The notes beneath the pieces were generated by a model, which was given only the letters and a program-made list of their open reading frames with translations, did not search any database and was not told the origin of the DNA. Shown piece by piece: positions 45,434 through 55,222 of a stretch of 64,000 nt of DNA. How positions within the stretch are numbered: the stretch's first letter is position 1; every line of letters starts with the position of its first letter. This stretch comes from Hyphomonas sp. Lineage in GTDB: Bacteria > Pseudomonadota > Alphaproteobacteria > Caulobacterales > Hyphomonadaceae. The translations under genes were made by a program, and so were the position numbers. The stretch covers positions 186,001 through 250,000 of the forward strand of contig NZ_JAGYJH010000004.1 of assembly GCF_018402285.1 (NCBI RefSeq), written 5' to 3'.

Positions 45434-46537
45434 GCCTCCTGTTCCTTGTTGACTGATGCGGCAAGCGCGGCGGAGAGGAACCGGTCGATGTCGCCATCGA
45501 GTACGCCGGACGTATCGGACGTTTCGACTTCCGTGCGCAAATCCTTGACCATCTGGTAGGGCTGCAGGACGTAAGAGCGGATCTGGTGGCCGAAGCCGAT
45601 GGCGCTCTTGTCCGCATACTGTGCATCTGCCACGGCCTTGCGCTTCTGAAGCTCCAGTTCGTAGAGTTTAGAGCGGAGCATCTTCCACGCCTCATCGCGG
45701 TTCTGATGCTGGGAGCGGCCGGCCTGGCACTGAACGACGGTGTTGGTCGGGATATGAGTGAGACGGACAGCTGAGTCGGTCCGGTTGACGTGCTGGCCGC
45801 CCGCGCCGGATGCGCGGTAGGTGTCTGTGCGCACGTCTGAGGGGTTGATCTCGACATCGATCTTGTCGTCGATGACGGGAGAAACTGCGACCGACGAGAA
45901 CGACGTGTGGCGGCGGGCCGAGGAGTCGAACGGAGAGATGCGCACCAGTCGATGGACGCCCTGTTCTGATTTGAGCCAGCCATAGGCGTTTTCGCCCTTG
46001 ATCTGCAGGGTGGCGGATTTGATGCCCGCTTCTTCCCCGTCACGCTCGTCCAGCAGGTCGACCGAATAGCCGCGCTTTTCAGCCCAGCGGACATACATGC
46101 GGCGCAGGATGGAAGCCCAGTCCTGGCTTTCCGTGCCGCCTTCGCCCGCGTTGATCTGCAGGTAGCAGTCATTGCCGTCAGCCTCGCCCGAGAGGAGCGC
46201 GGCAAGTTCGGCTTCGGCAGCGCGCCTGGCAGAGCGGCGCAGGGATGCTTCAAGGTCTGCCAGCATGCCGGGATCGCCCTCGGCAAGTTCCATCAGCTCC
46301 GGGGCGTCGGCGGTGTCTTTTTCCAGCGTCTGCACCAGCGCAATGCCATCGGCGAGCTTCTGGCGCTCGCGCATCATGGCTTGTGCTTCCTGCGGATCGT
46401 CCCAGAAGTCGGGGCGTTCGGAAAGGTTGGTCAGCTCGTCGAGGCGTTTTGTGGCTGTATCCCAGTCAAAGACGCCTCCGTAGCAGAGCGGCGGAGCTTT
46501 CGATCTTTTCGATCAGCGAACGGATTTCTGCGGACAT
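45430..46537 (-). CDS. prfB: Peptide chain release factor 2 (programmed +1 frameshift)
   Basis: RF2 recognises UGA and UAA stop codons. The first 23 codons ([19 protein letters not shown] to RRRL) end at an in-frame TGA; shifting +1 there joins the main frame ([17 protein letters not shown]...), giving 368 residues in all. The main frame has the stop-recognition SPF motif ([11 protein letters not shown]) and the hydrolysis motif GAGGQHVN. The recoding site is classic: GGAGG, three bases, CTT TGA C. RF2 scarcity at its own UGA raises frameshifting, so the gene is autoregulated. AGAGG precedes ATG 46537. The DUF1294 gene follows with a TTGA overlap. Confidence 0.96.
46465..46479 (-). promoter_or_regulatory. 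prfB: prfB programmed frameshift signal
   Basis: On the minus strand GGAGG (46475-46479) stands three bases before CTT TGA C (46465-46471). The internal Shine-Dalgarno at this spacing is the stimulator that pushes the ribosome +1 at CUU. Confidence 0.95.
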
Positions 46538-46585
46538 GATGAACCTCTTGTAATCCTGGATTGAAAGAAACGTGTGTCTGCGCAC

Positions 46586-46614
46586 CCTATAGCCGGGCCG
46601 CCTCAACGGGTCAA
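46586..46614 (-). promoter_or_regulatory. Promoter of prfB
   Basis: TTGACC (46609-46614), 17 bases, TATAGG (46586-46591) on the minus strand, about 50 nt before the ATG. Good match to sigma-70 consensus. Confidence 0.6.
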
Positions 46615-46630
46615 AGCTGGGAATACCGCG

Positions 46631-49234
46631 TCAGAATACGTCGTCGAGATCGGCGTTCGCGGTGTCTTCTTCAACCGGGGTCGGCGCATCGCTGGACGGG
46701 CCGCAGGATCCGGAGATCGAGAGGCAGTCTTCGGTACTGTTGAAGGCGGTCAGGCCGGGCTCTGTTCCGGGGCGGAAGGCTTCGTCGATGATGATCGACG
46801 TCCCCGGCGTTGCGAGTGAGCCGGTGCGGGCGTCGATCTTCACGAGGCGAACGCCGGGCGGGATGCGGAACGGCGTGGGCGGTTCCTTCTCCAGGGCCTT
46901 TTCCATGAACTCGGTGAAGATCGGCACGGAGACCGAGCCGCCGGCCTCGCCTTCGCCGAGCGAGCGGTTGTCGTCAAAGCCGATACGGATGCCAACCACG
47001 AGGTCTGGCGAGAAGCCGACGAAGATTGCGTCGCGATAGTCATCGGTCGTGCCGGTCTTGCCGGCGAGCGGCTTGCCCACGCGCAGGGCGCGCCGGGCGG
47101 TGCCGCGCTCGACGACGCCTTCGAGCATATGGGTGACCTGATAGGCGACGATGGGGTCGAGAACCTGCTCGCGCGTATCGGGCAGAGCGGGCGGCGGGCC
47201 GCCGTTCCAGTCATCGGTGTCGCAGCCTTCGCAGGCGCGGGTGTCGTGCTTGTAGAGGGTGCGGCCATAGCGGTCCTGGACGCGGTCCAGCAGGGTGGGA
47301 GTCACGAGGCGACCGCCATTGACGAAAGCGGCATAGCCGCGCGTCAGGTCGATCATGGTCGTTTCGCCTGCGCCCAGCGACATGGCTGCGTAGGGCGGCA
47401 GTTTCTCATAGACGCCAAGGCGTTCGGAGAGGTCGGACACGGCCTGCATCCCGATATCCAGCGCCACGCGGGCGGTGACCATATTGAGCGATTTCTCAAG
47501 TGCCACGCGCATGGTCACCATGCCGGAGGACTGGCCGGCGGTGTAGTTTTTCGGGGTCCAGTATTTCTGGGTCGAAACGTCGAACGATACGAACGGCGCA
47601 TCCAGCAGGCGGCTGGCGGGGGTATAGCCCTTCTCCAGCGCGGCGGCATAGACAAACGGCTTGAAACTTGACCCGGGCTGGCGGTTTGCCTGGGTGACGC
47701 GGTTGAAGCTCGACTTGAAGAAGGAGTAACCGCCCTGCATCGCGAGGATACGGCCCGTGTGCGGGTCAAGGGCGATCAGGGAGCCATCAACTTCCGGAAC
47801 CTGGCGCAGGGTTGCGTTGCCGACAGGCACCATGACGGGCTGGAGCGGTCCTTCTGCGGCTTCGATGGCTTCGCCGCCTTCTGTGGCTGTGGCAGCATCG
47901 GGCGTGGCCTGCGCGCCATCCCTGGAGGCTTCGCGCCTGAATTCAGCCAGGATGACCTGGCCTTGCAAGAGCCCGGCCTTGCCGTCTTCGGGTTTGAAGG
48001 TGGCGGCCCATTTCACTTCTTCGGCCGGCAGGCGGATCGTTGCGTTGTCGCTGAGCAGAAGCTCCGCGCCATTGGCCGAAACCGAGGTTACGAGCGCTGC
48101 TTCCCAGGTTCCGAAGCCGCCGGGGAGTTCGACGTCCTTGAGCGCGGCCGCCGCGTTCCCGTCGAGCGGAAGGGTGGCCAGCGGGCCGCGCCAGCCATGG
48201 CGGCGGTCATAGGCAATGAGACCGTTCTGAAGCGCTTCCTGGGCAGCGATCTGCAGGCGCGTGTCGATGGTCGAGCGGATGGAAAGGCCGCCCTGTTCGA
48301 GCGTGTCTTCGCCATATGTCTGGATCAGTTCACGGCGAAGTTCCTGAACGAAATAGGTGGCCGCGGCATATTCCGGGCCGCGCAGGCGGCGGGTCGTGGT
48401 CAGCGGGCGATCCTGCGCCGTTTCGGACTCCTCGCGGGTGATGTAACCATCCTCGACCATGCGGCCGAGCACATAGTTGCGCCGGGCAAGAAGTCTTTCG
48501 GGGTTGGTATAGGGGTTCACCGCCGAGGGGGCCTTGGCGAGCGAGGCGAGGATCGCCGCTTCCGACAGGTCCAGCTCGGGCAGGGATTTGTTGAAATAGT
48601 TCAGGGCGGCAGACGCGACGCCGTAGGACTGCCCGCCGAGATAGATCTCGTTGAGATAGAGTTCGAGGATCTGTTCCTTCGTGAACTCCTTTTCCATCCG
48701 CTGGGCAACGATGGCTTCCTTGGCTTTGCGCTCAAGGTTCTGGTCGCGCGTCAGAAGCATGTTCTTGGCGACCTGCTGGGTAATGGTCGAGCCACCCTGC
48801 ATACCGCCCGAGCCGCTGATCTTGTTCTTGGCCGTATTGATGCCGCCCCGGGCGATGCCGGCATAGTCGAGGCCATCATGGGTGAAGAAGTTCTTGTCCT
48901 CTGCCGCCACGAAAGCTTCGATCACGTGCCCGGGGATCGATTCGTAGGGCACGAAGACGCGGTGCTGGCTTGCAAACTCTGCGATCAGGGCGCCGTCGCC
49001 GCCATGCACGCGGGAGGTGATCGGCGGTTCATACTGCTTCAGCTTTTCAATGGACGGCACGTCCCGTCCCAGCGCAGCGAAGTAGACCCAGATGCCGATG
49101 ATGCCGATCACGCCGAGCACGAGGCCCAGGATCACCAGGCGGCGGAGCCATTTCCAGAGAGTGTCGTACTTCCCGGGCTCCTTGTAAGGATCGGGCTTGC
49201 GAGAGGGCTGGAAAGTCGGAGGGGCGTCTGTCAT
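46631..49234 (-). CDS. mrcA: Penicillin-binding protein 1A (bifunctional)
   Basis: An 867-residue class A PBP. One N-terminal membrane helix (near 35-58), then a GT51 glycosyltransferase with the catalytic Glu in VAAEDKNFFTHDGLDYAGI, and a transpeptidase with SxxK as SSFKPFVYAAALE, SxN-like motif, and KTG as GKTGTTDDYRDAIF. The OB-like insert near 370-450 is as in PBP1a. It polymerises and crosslinks murein. AAGG supports ATG 49234. The C-terminal tail is acidic and includes a Cys pair (CLSISGSC). Confidence 0.97.
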   Translation of the reverse strand: MTDAPPTFQPSRKPDPYKEPGKYDTLWKWLRRLVILGLVLGVIGIIGIWVYFAALGRDVPSIEKLKQYEPPITSRVHGGDGALIAEFASQHRVFVPYESIPGHVIEAFVAAEDKNFFTHDGLDYAGIARGGINTAKNKISGSGGMQGGSTITQQVAKNMLLTRDQNLERKAKEAIVAQRMEKEFTKEQILELYLNEIYLGGQSYGVASAALNYFNKSLPELDLSEAAILASLAKAPSAVNPYTNPERLLARRNYVLGRMVEDGYITREESETAQDRPLTTTRRLRGPEYAAATYFVQELRRELIQTYGEDTLEQGGLSIRSTIDTRLQIAAQEALQNGLIAYDRRHGWRGPLATLPLDGNAAAALKDVELPGGFGTWEAALVTSVSANGAELLLSDNATIRLPAEEVKWAATFKPEDGKAGLLQGQVILAEFRREASRDGAQATPDAATATEGGEAIEAAEGPLQPVMVPVGNATLRQVPEVDGSLIALDPHTGRILAMQGGYSFFKSSFNRVTQANRQPGSSFKPFVYAAALEKGYTPASRLLDAPFVSFDVSTQKYWTPKNYTAGQSSGMVTMRVALEKSLNMVTARVALDIGMQAVSDLSERLGVYEKLPPYAAMSLGAGETTMIDLTRGYAAFVNGGRLVTPTLLDRVQDRYGRTLYKHDTRACEGCDTDDWNGGPPPALPDTREQVLDPIVAYQVTHMLEGVVERGTARRALRVGKPLAGKTGTTDDYRDAIFVGFSPDLVVGIRIGFDDNRSLGEGEAGGSVSVPIFTEFMEKALEKEPPTPFRIPPGVRLVKIDARTGSLATPGTSIIIDEAFRPGTEPGLTAFNSTEDCLSISGSCGPSSDAPTPVEEDTANADLDDVF

Positions 49235-49353
49235 CTGCAAACCTTGCGGCGAATCATGGGCCTTGCGGCCATAGTCTACTCTACGAGCGAGGGAGGTCGC
49301 ACGCCTTTCCGGCCATACTAAGGCGCGCCGGTGGCGGGTAAAAGAGGCCGGTG

Positions 49354-51282
49354 TCAGATGTCGCGGCGGGTGATCTCGCCATCATCGATCCGGATTTCCG
49401 GCAGGGGCTTCTTTTCCGGCACGGGTGTGGACAGGCCCTCCGCCAGTTTTCTGGAGATACTCTCGCGTTCCTGAAGGGGCGGGTGATTGTCGAAGGCCGT
49501 TTGCCAGGCCTCCCGGGCCTCTTCTTCCATGCCCTGATGCCAGTAGATGTCGCCGAGATGATCCTCGATTTCCCAATGCCGGTGGGGCATCAGATCTTCG
49601 CGGGAGCCTTCAATCAGGCGCTGGGCCCGCTCAAGGTCGCCATACTGGTAGAGCGCCCAGCCGAAGGAGTCGGCGATGTAGGGGTCGTTCTCGGCCAGGA
49701 GCATCGCGCGGGCGAGGACCTTGTAGCCTTCTTCAATGCGGTCGGTGCGGGTCACGAGGAAATAGCCAAGTGAATTCAGCGTGTAGGGATCATTCGGGCG
49801 GGACAGCCGCTCACTTCTCAGGATCACGAGGGCGTCGTTGACCCGGCCGCCACGGCCCAGAATGTCCGCCAGTGTCATCCTGCGCTCATGGGTGTCGTCC
49901 AGGCGGCGGGCCTCTTCGGCATGGCTGACGGCCTCGGGAATGTCACCGAAATGGCTGTAGATCGAACTGGCGAGGCCATTGGCGGCGGCTTTCTCGGCCG
50001 GATTGCCGGCCAGCTGCATGAGCTCGGGCAGCAGGGTCATCGCCGTTTCCCGGTCGTTGAGCAGCGCGCTGAGCTGCAGCGCGCCATAAAGGGTCTGCAG
50101 CTTCTCGTCTTCCTCTGAAAGGCTGAGCGCCTCGGAAATGGCCGCGCGGGCTTCCGGTTCGCGCCCCGACATGATCAGCGACTGGGCGGCTGATATCTGC
50201 AGGGACGGGGTCGTCTCCGGCGCCTTCATGGCGACATGGGCGGCGCCGTCAAACAGCGCCTCTTCATACAGCGCGTCCACGACACCGCTGCGGACCGCGT
50301 CATTGGCGGGGTCGATCACCAGCGTCATGAGGTCAAAACCGGCCCGATCGGTGTCAAATCCGGTCAGGTCCTGACCGGCGAGCGCGGCGGTGATGTAGCG
50401 CTGCTGCTGCAGGGCTGTGGCCACGTCGGAGAGCGACTGGGAGAAGCCGGTTACGACGGTCAGCGGTTCATTGTCGAGGTTCTTGCCGGTTTCGAGGCTT
50501 TCGATGGCGGCGGCGTAGCTGGTGGCCTGTTCAGGCTCTGCCGCGGCGAGTTGCTCATAGGCGGCCTTGGCTTCCTCTATCCGGCCCAGCCGCTGCAGGA
50601 GCAGGGCATGGCGCACGATAACCGTGCTGATATGCTGGAAGATGATGCCGCGCGGGTCGAACTGGTGTTCGGGGGCTTCAATCGTCGAGGGGGTGAGGGC
50701 TTCGTAGACGGCCAGCGCTTCATCCGTGCGGCCCGCTGCTTCGAGCATGGCGGCGAGCGAGAGGTCTGCCGTGATCCCGGGCATGGATCCGGCTACGTCG
50801 CGGTGGCGATTGATCGCGCCGTCCGCGTCGCCCTCCAGTGCGATGAACCAGGCATCTAGCCAGAGATAGAAGCCCGGCAGGTCATCTTCGATCGCCGGAT
50901 CACCCGTGATGCCGAGATAGTTGCGCGCACTGGGGAAGTCGCCGTCTGCCGCGCGGTCGAGCGCCAGGTAGGCATTGGCGAAACTGTCGGTGCTGCGGTC
51001 TTCTTCTGGCAGGGCCGAAAGAAATGTCAGGAGGCCCGCAGTGTCACCAGCGCGGATGGCGTCTTCGGCCGAAGCATAGGTTGCCGGTGTGCCCGTGCCG
51101 GCTGTGATCGCCATCGACCGGGCCGCCTCGGAGAATGTCGCAGCGGCGGGAGCAGGCGTTTCGACAGGCAGGGCATCTTCTGTCACCGGCATCGCCAGAT
51201 GCGGAATTCCGGAGCAGGCCGCCGGCGACAGGGTGAGCAGACAGACGAATGCGCCGGCAAGGACGCGGAAGTCGTGGCGCAT
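49354..51282 (-). CDS. TPR-repeat lipoprotein
   Basis: A 642-residue protein. The signal MRHDFRVLAGAFVCLLTLSPAAC ends in a lipobox Cys, so it is an outer- or inner-membrane lipoprotein facing the periplasm. The body is tetratricopeptide repeats over most of its length (for example DEALAVYEALTPS, EEAKAAYEQLAAAEPEQ, NDPYIADSFGWALYQYGDLERAQRLIEGS, HLGDIYWHQGMEEEAREAWQTAFDN). Such proteins assemble complexes; the partner is unknown. It is adjacent to, but oriented away from, the terminator of the ETF-QO gene. Confidence 0.85.
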   Translation of the reverse strand: MRHDFRVLAGAFVCLLTLSPAACSGIPHLAMPVTEDALPVETPAPAAATFSEAARSMAITAGTGTPATYASAEDAIRAGDTAGLLTFLSALPEEDRSTDSFANAYLALDRAADGDFPSARNYLGITGDPAIEDDLPGFYLWLDAWFIALEGDADGAINRHRDVAGSMPGITADLSLAAMLEAAGRTDEALAVYEALTPSTIEAPEHQFDPRGIIFQHISTVIVRHALLLQRLGRIEEAKAAYEQLAAAEPEQATSYAAAIESLETGKNLDNEPLTVVTGFSQSLSDVATALQQQRYITAALAGQDLTGFDTDRAGFDLMTLVIDPANDAVRSGVVDALYEEALFDGAAHVAMKAPETTPSLQISAAQSLIMSGREPEARAAISEALSLSEEDEKLQTLYGALQLSALLNDRETAMTLLPELMQLAGNPAEKAAANGLASSIYSHFGDIPEAVSHAEEARRLDDTHERRMTLADILGRGGRVNDALVILRSERLSRPNDPYTLNSLGYFLVTRTDRIEEGYKVLARAMLLAENDPYIADSFGWALYQYGDLERAQRLIEGSREDLMPHRHWEIEDHLGDIYWHQGMEEEAREAWQTAFDNHPPLQERESISRKLAEGLSTPVPEKKPLPEIRIDDGEITRRDI

Positions 51283-51372
51283 GGGGGTTCGCTCACTTCT
51301 TTGAGGAAAGCTCAGTCAAGCAGGCCCTTGGGGCAAGAGCAAGGCGGGCGCCGGGGGAATGACGTGAAGGTG

Positions 51373-51399
51373 AAAACGCCGCCCGCTTTGCGGGCGGCG
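51373..51399 (-). terminator. Terminator of the ETF-QO gene
   Basis: CGCCGCCCGC (51377-51386) and GCGGGCGGCG (51390-51399) form a 10-bp stem with a TTT/AAA loop; on the minus strand TTTTC follows. Confidence 0.82.
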
Positions 51400-51417
51400 C
51401 AATCAGGTTGCCGGGGT

Positions 51418-53098
51418 TCAGGTATTGGAGTAGGCGGGCCCGCCGCCACCTTCGGGAACTGTCCAGTTGATATTGAGGTTCGGGTCCTTGATGTCGCATG
51501 TCTTGCAGTGGATGCAGTTCTGCGAGTTGATCTGGAAGCGCATCGCGCCGCCATCATCCTTGACCCATTCGTAAACACCCGCCGGGCAATAGCGTGCCGA
51601 GGGGCCGGCATAAACATCGTATTCGGATGATTTCTGCAGGGCGAGGTCCTTCACCTTGAGGTGAACCGGCTGGTCTTCCTCATGATAGGTGTTGGTGAAT
51701 GACACGTTGGTCAGCTTGTCAAAGCTGAGCACGCCATCGGGCTTGGGGTAGTCGATCGGCTTGAAGTTCCTGGCCGGTTTCAGCGACGCAGCGTCGGTCT
51801 TTCCATGGCTGAGCGTGCCGAAGAAGGAGAAGCCGAAGAGGGAGTTGACCCACATGTCGAGGCCGCCCATCGGGATGCCGAGCGCTGTGCCGAGTTTCGA
51901 CCAGAGCGGCTTCACGTTCCGGACGGTCTTGAGCTCCTTATAGACCGAGGAGCCGGCATAGGCCTCTTCATAGCCCTCAAGCGTATCGCCCGAACGGCCG
52001 TCGCGGATGGCTTCAAAGGCAGCTTCGGCGCCCATCATGCCGGTGAGGATCGCGTTATGGCTGCCCTTGATGCGGGGCACGTTGACGAAGCCCGCGCCGC
52101 AGCCGATCAGCGCGCCGCCCGGGAAGGCGAGCTTGGGGACAGACTGGAAGCCGCCCTCGGTGATGGCGCGCGCGCCATAGGCAACCCGCTTGCCGCCCTT
52201 GAGGAAGGGGGAGACCGAGCTCATGGTGCTTGAAGCGCTGGAACTCGTCATAGGGCGAGATGTAGGGGTTGGCGTAGTTCAGGTGGACCACGAAGCCGAC
52301 GGTGATGAACGGCTCGCCATTGTCGCGGAAGTGATAAAGGAAGCTGCCGCCCCCCGTCTTGTTGTCGAGTGGCCAGCCCATCGTGTGCTGGACATAGCCT
52401 TCCTTGAAATTCGCTTCGGGAACAGACCAGACTTCTTTCAGGCCGATGCCGTATTTCTGCGGGTCTCGACCTTCATCGAGATTGAACTTGCTGATCAGCT
52501 GCTTGCTCAGCGAGCCGCGGGCGCCTTCGGCGAAGAGCACGTATTTGCCAAGCAGCTCCATGCCGGGCTGGTAGTCGTCCTTGGGCTGGCCGTCTGCGCC
52601 GGTGCCCATGACGCCGGCGACGATGCCTTTGACTGCGCCCTTGTCGTCATAGACGAGTTCGGAAGCGGCAAAGCCGGGGAAGACTTCCACGCCGAGCTTT
52701 TCAGCCTCTGCGCCGAGCCAGCGGGTAAGGTTTGCCAGCGAGCCGGTGAAGTTGCCGTGGTTCTTCATGAAATCCGGCATGGGCAGCCAGGAGATGTCAG
52801 CTGCGCCGCCGGGGCCGAGGAAGATGAATTTGTCATCGGTCACTTCGGTTTTCAGCGGGCGGTCGTCGCGGGTCCGCCAGTCTGGAATCAGCTGGTCCAG
52901 GCCGACCGGGTCCATGACCACGCCCGACAGGATGTGCGCGCCGATCTCGCCGCCCTTTTCGATGACAACGACCGAAAGGTCTTCACCGGCTTCACTCGCG
53001 AGCTGTTTGAACCGGATCGCGGCCGACAGGCCTGCGGGGCCGCCGCCAACGATAACCAGATCGAACTCCATCGATTCACGCTCTGGGGTCTCCGCCAT
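51418..53098 (-). CDS. Electron-transfer-flavoprotein:ubiquinone oxidoreductase, frameshifted
   Basis: ETF-QO passes electrons from ETF to ubiquinone. The first part (from ATG 53098, AAGGAG upstream) has the FAD motif VIVGGGPAGLSAAIRF, KGGEIGAHILSGVV, and EGARGSLSKQLI. It reads open to the end of YDEFQRFKHH. The second part continues in the +1 frame with PFLKGGKRVAYGARAITEGG, PGGALIGCGAGFVNVPRIKGSHNA and the 4Fe-4S cysteines (NCIHCKTC). Removing a single base near 52222 (minus-strand G) restores one 559-residue protein with the expected spacing. So the gene carries a one-base insertion: natural pseudogene, phase variation or sequencing error. Confidence 0.85.
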
Positions 53099-53186
53099 AA
53101 GCTGCTCCTTGTTTGCGCTTTGCGCCTTATATCTGTATCCGGTTAAGCACTTACAGCCTGTTTCCCGAAGGTCCAGCCTGTCCGCA

Positions 53187-53984
53187 ATGTCACCCCCTGC
53201 GTCAAGAGCGCCAGTTTCTGCCCTCACCGACTGGTGGGAGACCATGGGCGTGGCCGTGGATGCGCCTCTGGTGGAGGCTTTGCTGGCGGCAGCGCCTGCC
53301 GTTGAGGCAGCCCCCGAAGCCGCCCGATCCCAGGAGGTTCCCGCCCTTCGCCGGCGCGGCGCGCGCAGCGTTTCGGACTGGATCCGCGAGGCGGCAAGGA
53401 TCGCGTCCGGCTGCGCGACAATGGATGACCTCGCCGCAGCGATCTGCGATTTCGCTGGCAGCCCGCTCAAGGGGAGCTGCGAGAGCACAGTCGTTTATGA
53501 TGGCATTGCCGGGGCCGGTCTGATGGTGATCGGCGAGGGGCCGGGGGCCGAGGAGGACCGTCAGGGCAAGCCCTTCGTGGGCAAGGCCGGGCAGCTTCTC
53601 GACAAGATGCTTTCCGCCATTGGCCGCAGCCGCACCGGGAATGCCCTCATTTCCAACGTCAATTACTGGCGCCCGCCCGGCAACCGGAACCCTGAACTGG
53701 ACGAGCTGGCCGTTTGCCGTCCCTTCGTGGACCGCATGATCGAGATTTCCCGGCCCAAACTGATCGTGGCCGCGGGCGGCGTCCCGGCTGTATCCCTGCT
53801 CAACAGCCGTGACGGCATCATGAAGCTGCGCGGCAACGAATACAGCTACACCACGCCGGGCGGTTATACCGTGCCGCTGATCCCGATGCTCCACCCGGCC
53901 TATCTCCTGCGCCGCCCGCAGGACAAGAGCCGGGCCTGGCGCGACCTGCTGCTGATTGAGAAGCGGCTTGGCGAGCTGGGATAA
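53187..53984 (+). CDS. Family 4 uracil-DNA glycosylase
   Basis: A 265-residue UDG. Motif A GEGPGAEEDRQGKPFVGKAGQLLDKML, the segment NVNYWRPPGNRNPELDE, and motif B MLHPAYLLRRPQDKSRAW are diagnostic of families 4/5. It removes uracil from DNA. The [4Fe-4S] cysteines are not in the canonical C-x2-C spacing near the N terminus: only scattered Cys (such as in ICDFAG and KGSCEST) are visible, so the cluster arrangement may be altered. It is divergent from ETF-QO, 88 nt apart. Its stop abuts the hemerythrin gene. Confidence 0.87.
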   Translation: MSPPASRAPVSALTDWWETMGVAVDAPLVEALLAAAPAVEAAPEAARSQEVPALRRRGARSVSDWIREAARIASGCATMDDLAAAICDFAGSPLKGSCESTVVYDGIAGAGLMVIGEGPGAEEDRQGKPFVGKAGQLLDKMLSAIGRSRTGNALISNVNYWRPPGNRNPELDELAVCRPFVDRMIEISRPKLIVAAGGVPAVSLLNSRDGIMKLRGNEYSYTTPGGYTVPLIPMLHPAYLLRRPQDKSRAWRDLLLIEKRLGELG

Positions 53985-54461
53985 TCAATCCTTCAGTGCT
54001 TCTTCAGCCTTTTCGTCGACCAGCGTGCGTTCCTCTTTCTTTCGCTCCGCAAATTCCGCAGCGATTTCGCCGGATCTGTCGGCGCCGATCACATCCTTGG
54101 CGACTGGGAAGATGTCGTCTTCTTCTTCATTGATATGATGCTCGTAGCGATCCTTCATGGTCCTGAGGCGCGTCAGCCAGCCCGGAGAGCTCATATCCGT
54201 GTCGTTGAGTTCCTGAAGCAGGTCGTCGAGTTCCTTGTGCTCGGCGACCGAATGGCGCCCTTCGGCCTGGCCGTCGGATTCTGCCAGCAGGGGGCTGTAG
54301 AAGGCCACTTCTTCGGCGGCCGCATGGGCGCTGACATCGTAGTAAAAGGACTTCCAGAGCTCGCGGCGCTCGTCTGAATTGCCTTCGGTTTCCACAAGCT
54401 TCGCCAGCAGGTCGCGGTGCGTGTCATGATCGGATTTGAGTTTCTCGTAGATCGTGGGCAT
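53985..54461 (-). CDS. Hemerythrin-domain (HHE) protein
   Basis: A 158-residue HHE cation-binding protein. Metal ligands lie in KLKSDHDTHRDLLAKL, DVSAHAAAEEVAFYSPL, VAEHKELDDLLQEL and YEHHINEEEDDIFPVAK, which fits a non-heme di-iron helical bundle. It may sense oxygen or take part in iron or nitric oxide defence. AAGGAG precedes ATG 54461. The stop is one base from the UDG stop. Confidence 0.9.
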   Translation of the reverse strand: MPTIYEKLKSDHDTHRDLLAKLVETEGNSDERRELWKSFYYDVSAHAAAEEVAFYSPLLAESDGQAEGRHSVAEHKELDDLLQELNDTDMSSPGWLTRLRTMKDRYEHHINEEEDDIFPVAKDVIGADRSGEIAAEFAERKKEERTLVDEKAEEALKD

Positions 54462-54538
54462 GGCAGCGTCTCCTTGACTAAACTGCATAATGAACGCCTC
54501 ACCGGCCCAAGCGTTCCAATCTGACCGGACACCTGCCC

Positions 54539-55222
54539 ATGCCAGCGCCGCTATCGATCATCATTCCGGCCCTTAACGCAGCGGCTGACCTGCCGCTCTG
54601 CCTTGAGGGCCTGATGCCGGGGCTGGAAGCGGGGCTGATCCGGGAAGTGATCGTCGTGGACGGGGGCTCGTCGGACGCGACGGCGCGCATTGCGGGCTCT
54701 GCCGGAGCAAACCTGGTGGAAAGCCCGGCCGGACGGGGAAAGCAGCTGATCGCGGGCGCGCGGGCTGCGCGCGGGGAGTGGCTCATGTTTCTCCACGCCG
54801 ATACCGGTCTCTCGCGGGACTGGCCCGAACGCGCCGCTTCCCATATGGGCCGGCGCCCGGGCGAGGCCGCCGCCTTTACGCTGAAATTCAGGTCTGATGC
54901 CCGCGCTGCCCGCTGGCTGGAGGCGCGGGCCAATCTCCGCGCCCGCTGGATGGGCCTGCCCTATGGCGATCAGGGGCTGCTGATCTCCCGAGCGCTCTAT
55001 GAGGATATCGGCGGCTACAGCGATGTGCCGCTGATGGAAGATGTCATGATCGTCCGGGCCCTGGGCAAGAAGAGGCTCGTGATTCTTGACGCGGAGGCGC
55101 GCACCTCTGCGGCCAAGTATGAACGCGATGGCTGGCGCCGCCGCAGCTGGAAGAACGCCCTTTTGCTGGTCCGCTTCCTGATGGGCGCCAAGCCGGAAGA
55201 CCTCGCCCGCTCGTATCGCTAG
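54539..55222 (+). CDS. Family 2 glycosyltransferase (TIGR04283 type)
   Basis: A 227-residue GT-A glycosyltransferase. LSIIIPALNAAADL opens the fold, VIVVDGGSSDATARIAG and FLHADTGLSRDWP carry the nucleotide-sugar Asp and DxD-type positions, and YGDQGLLISRALYEDIGGYSDVPLMEDV is the acceptor part. This matches the TIGR04283 family, linked by comparative genomics to arsenosugar synthesis. Its partner TIGR04282 protein lies 0.6 kb on in the same direction. The 3' end overlaps a lipoprotein gene on the opposite strand by 4 nt. Confidence 0.85.
   Translation: MPAPLSIIIPALNAAADLPLCLEGLMPGLEAGLIREVIVVDGGSSDATARIAGSAGANLVESPAGRGKQLIAGARAARGEWLMFLHADTGLSRDWPERAASHMGRRPGEAAAFTLKFRSDARAARWLEARANLRARWMGLPYGDQGLLISRALYEDIGGYSDVPLMEDVMIVRALGKKRLVILDAEARTSAAKYERDGWRRRSWKNALLLVRFLMGAKPEDLARSYR

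Noticed and set aside
47759..49321. A 520-residue plus-strand frame opposite mrcA
   Set aside because: Antisense shadow; no motifs.
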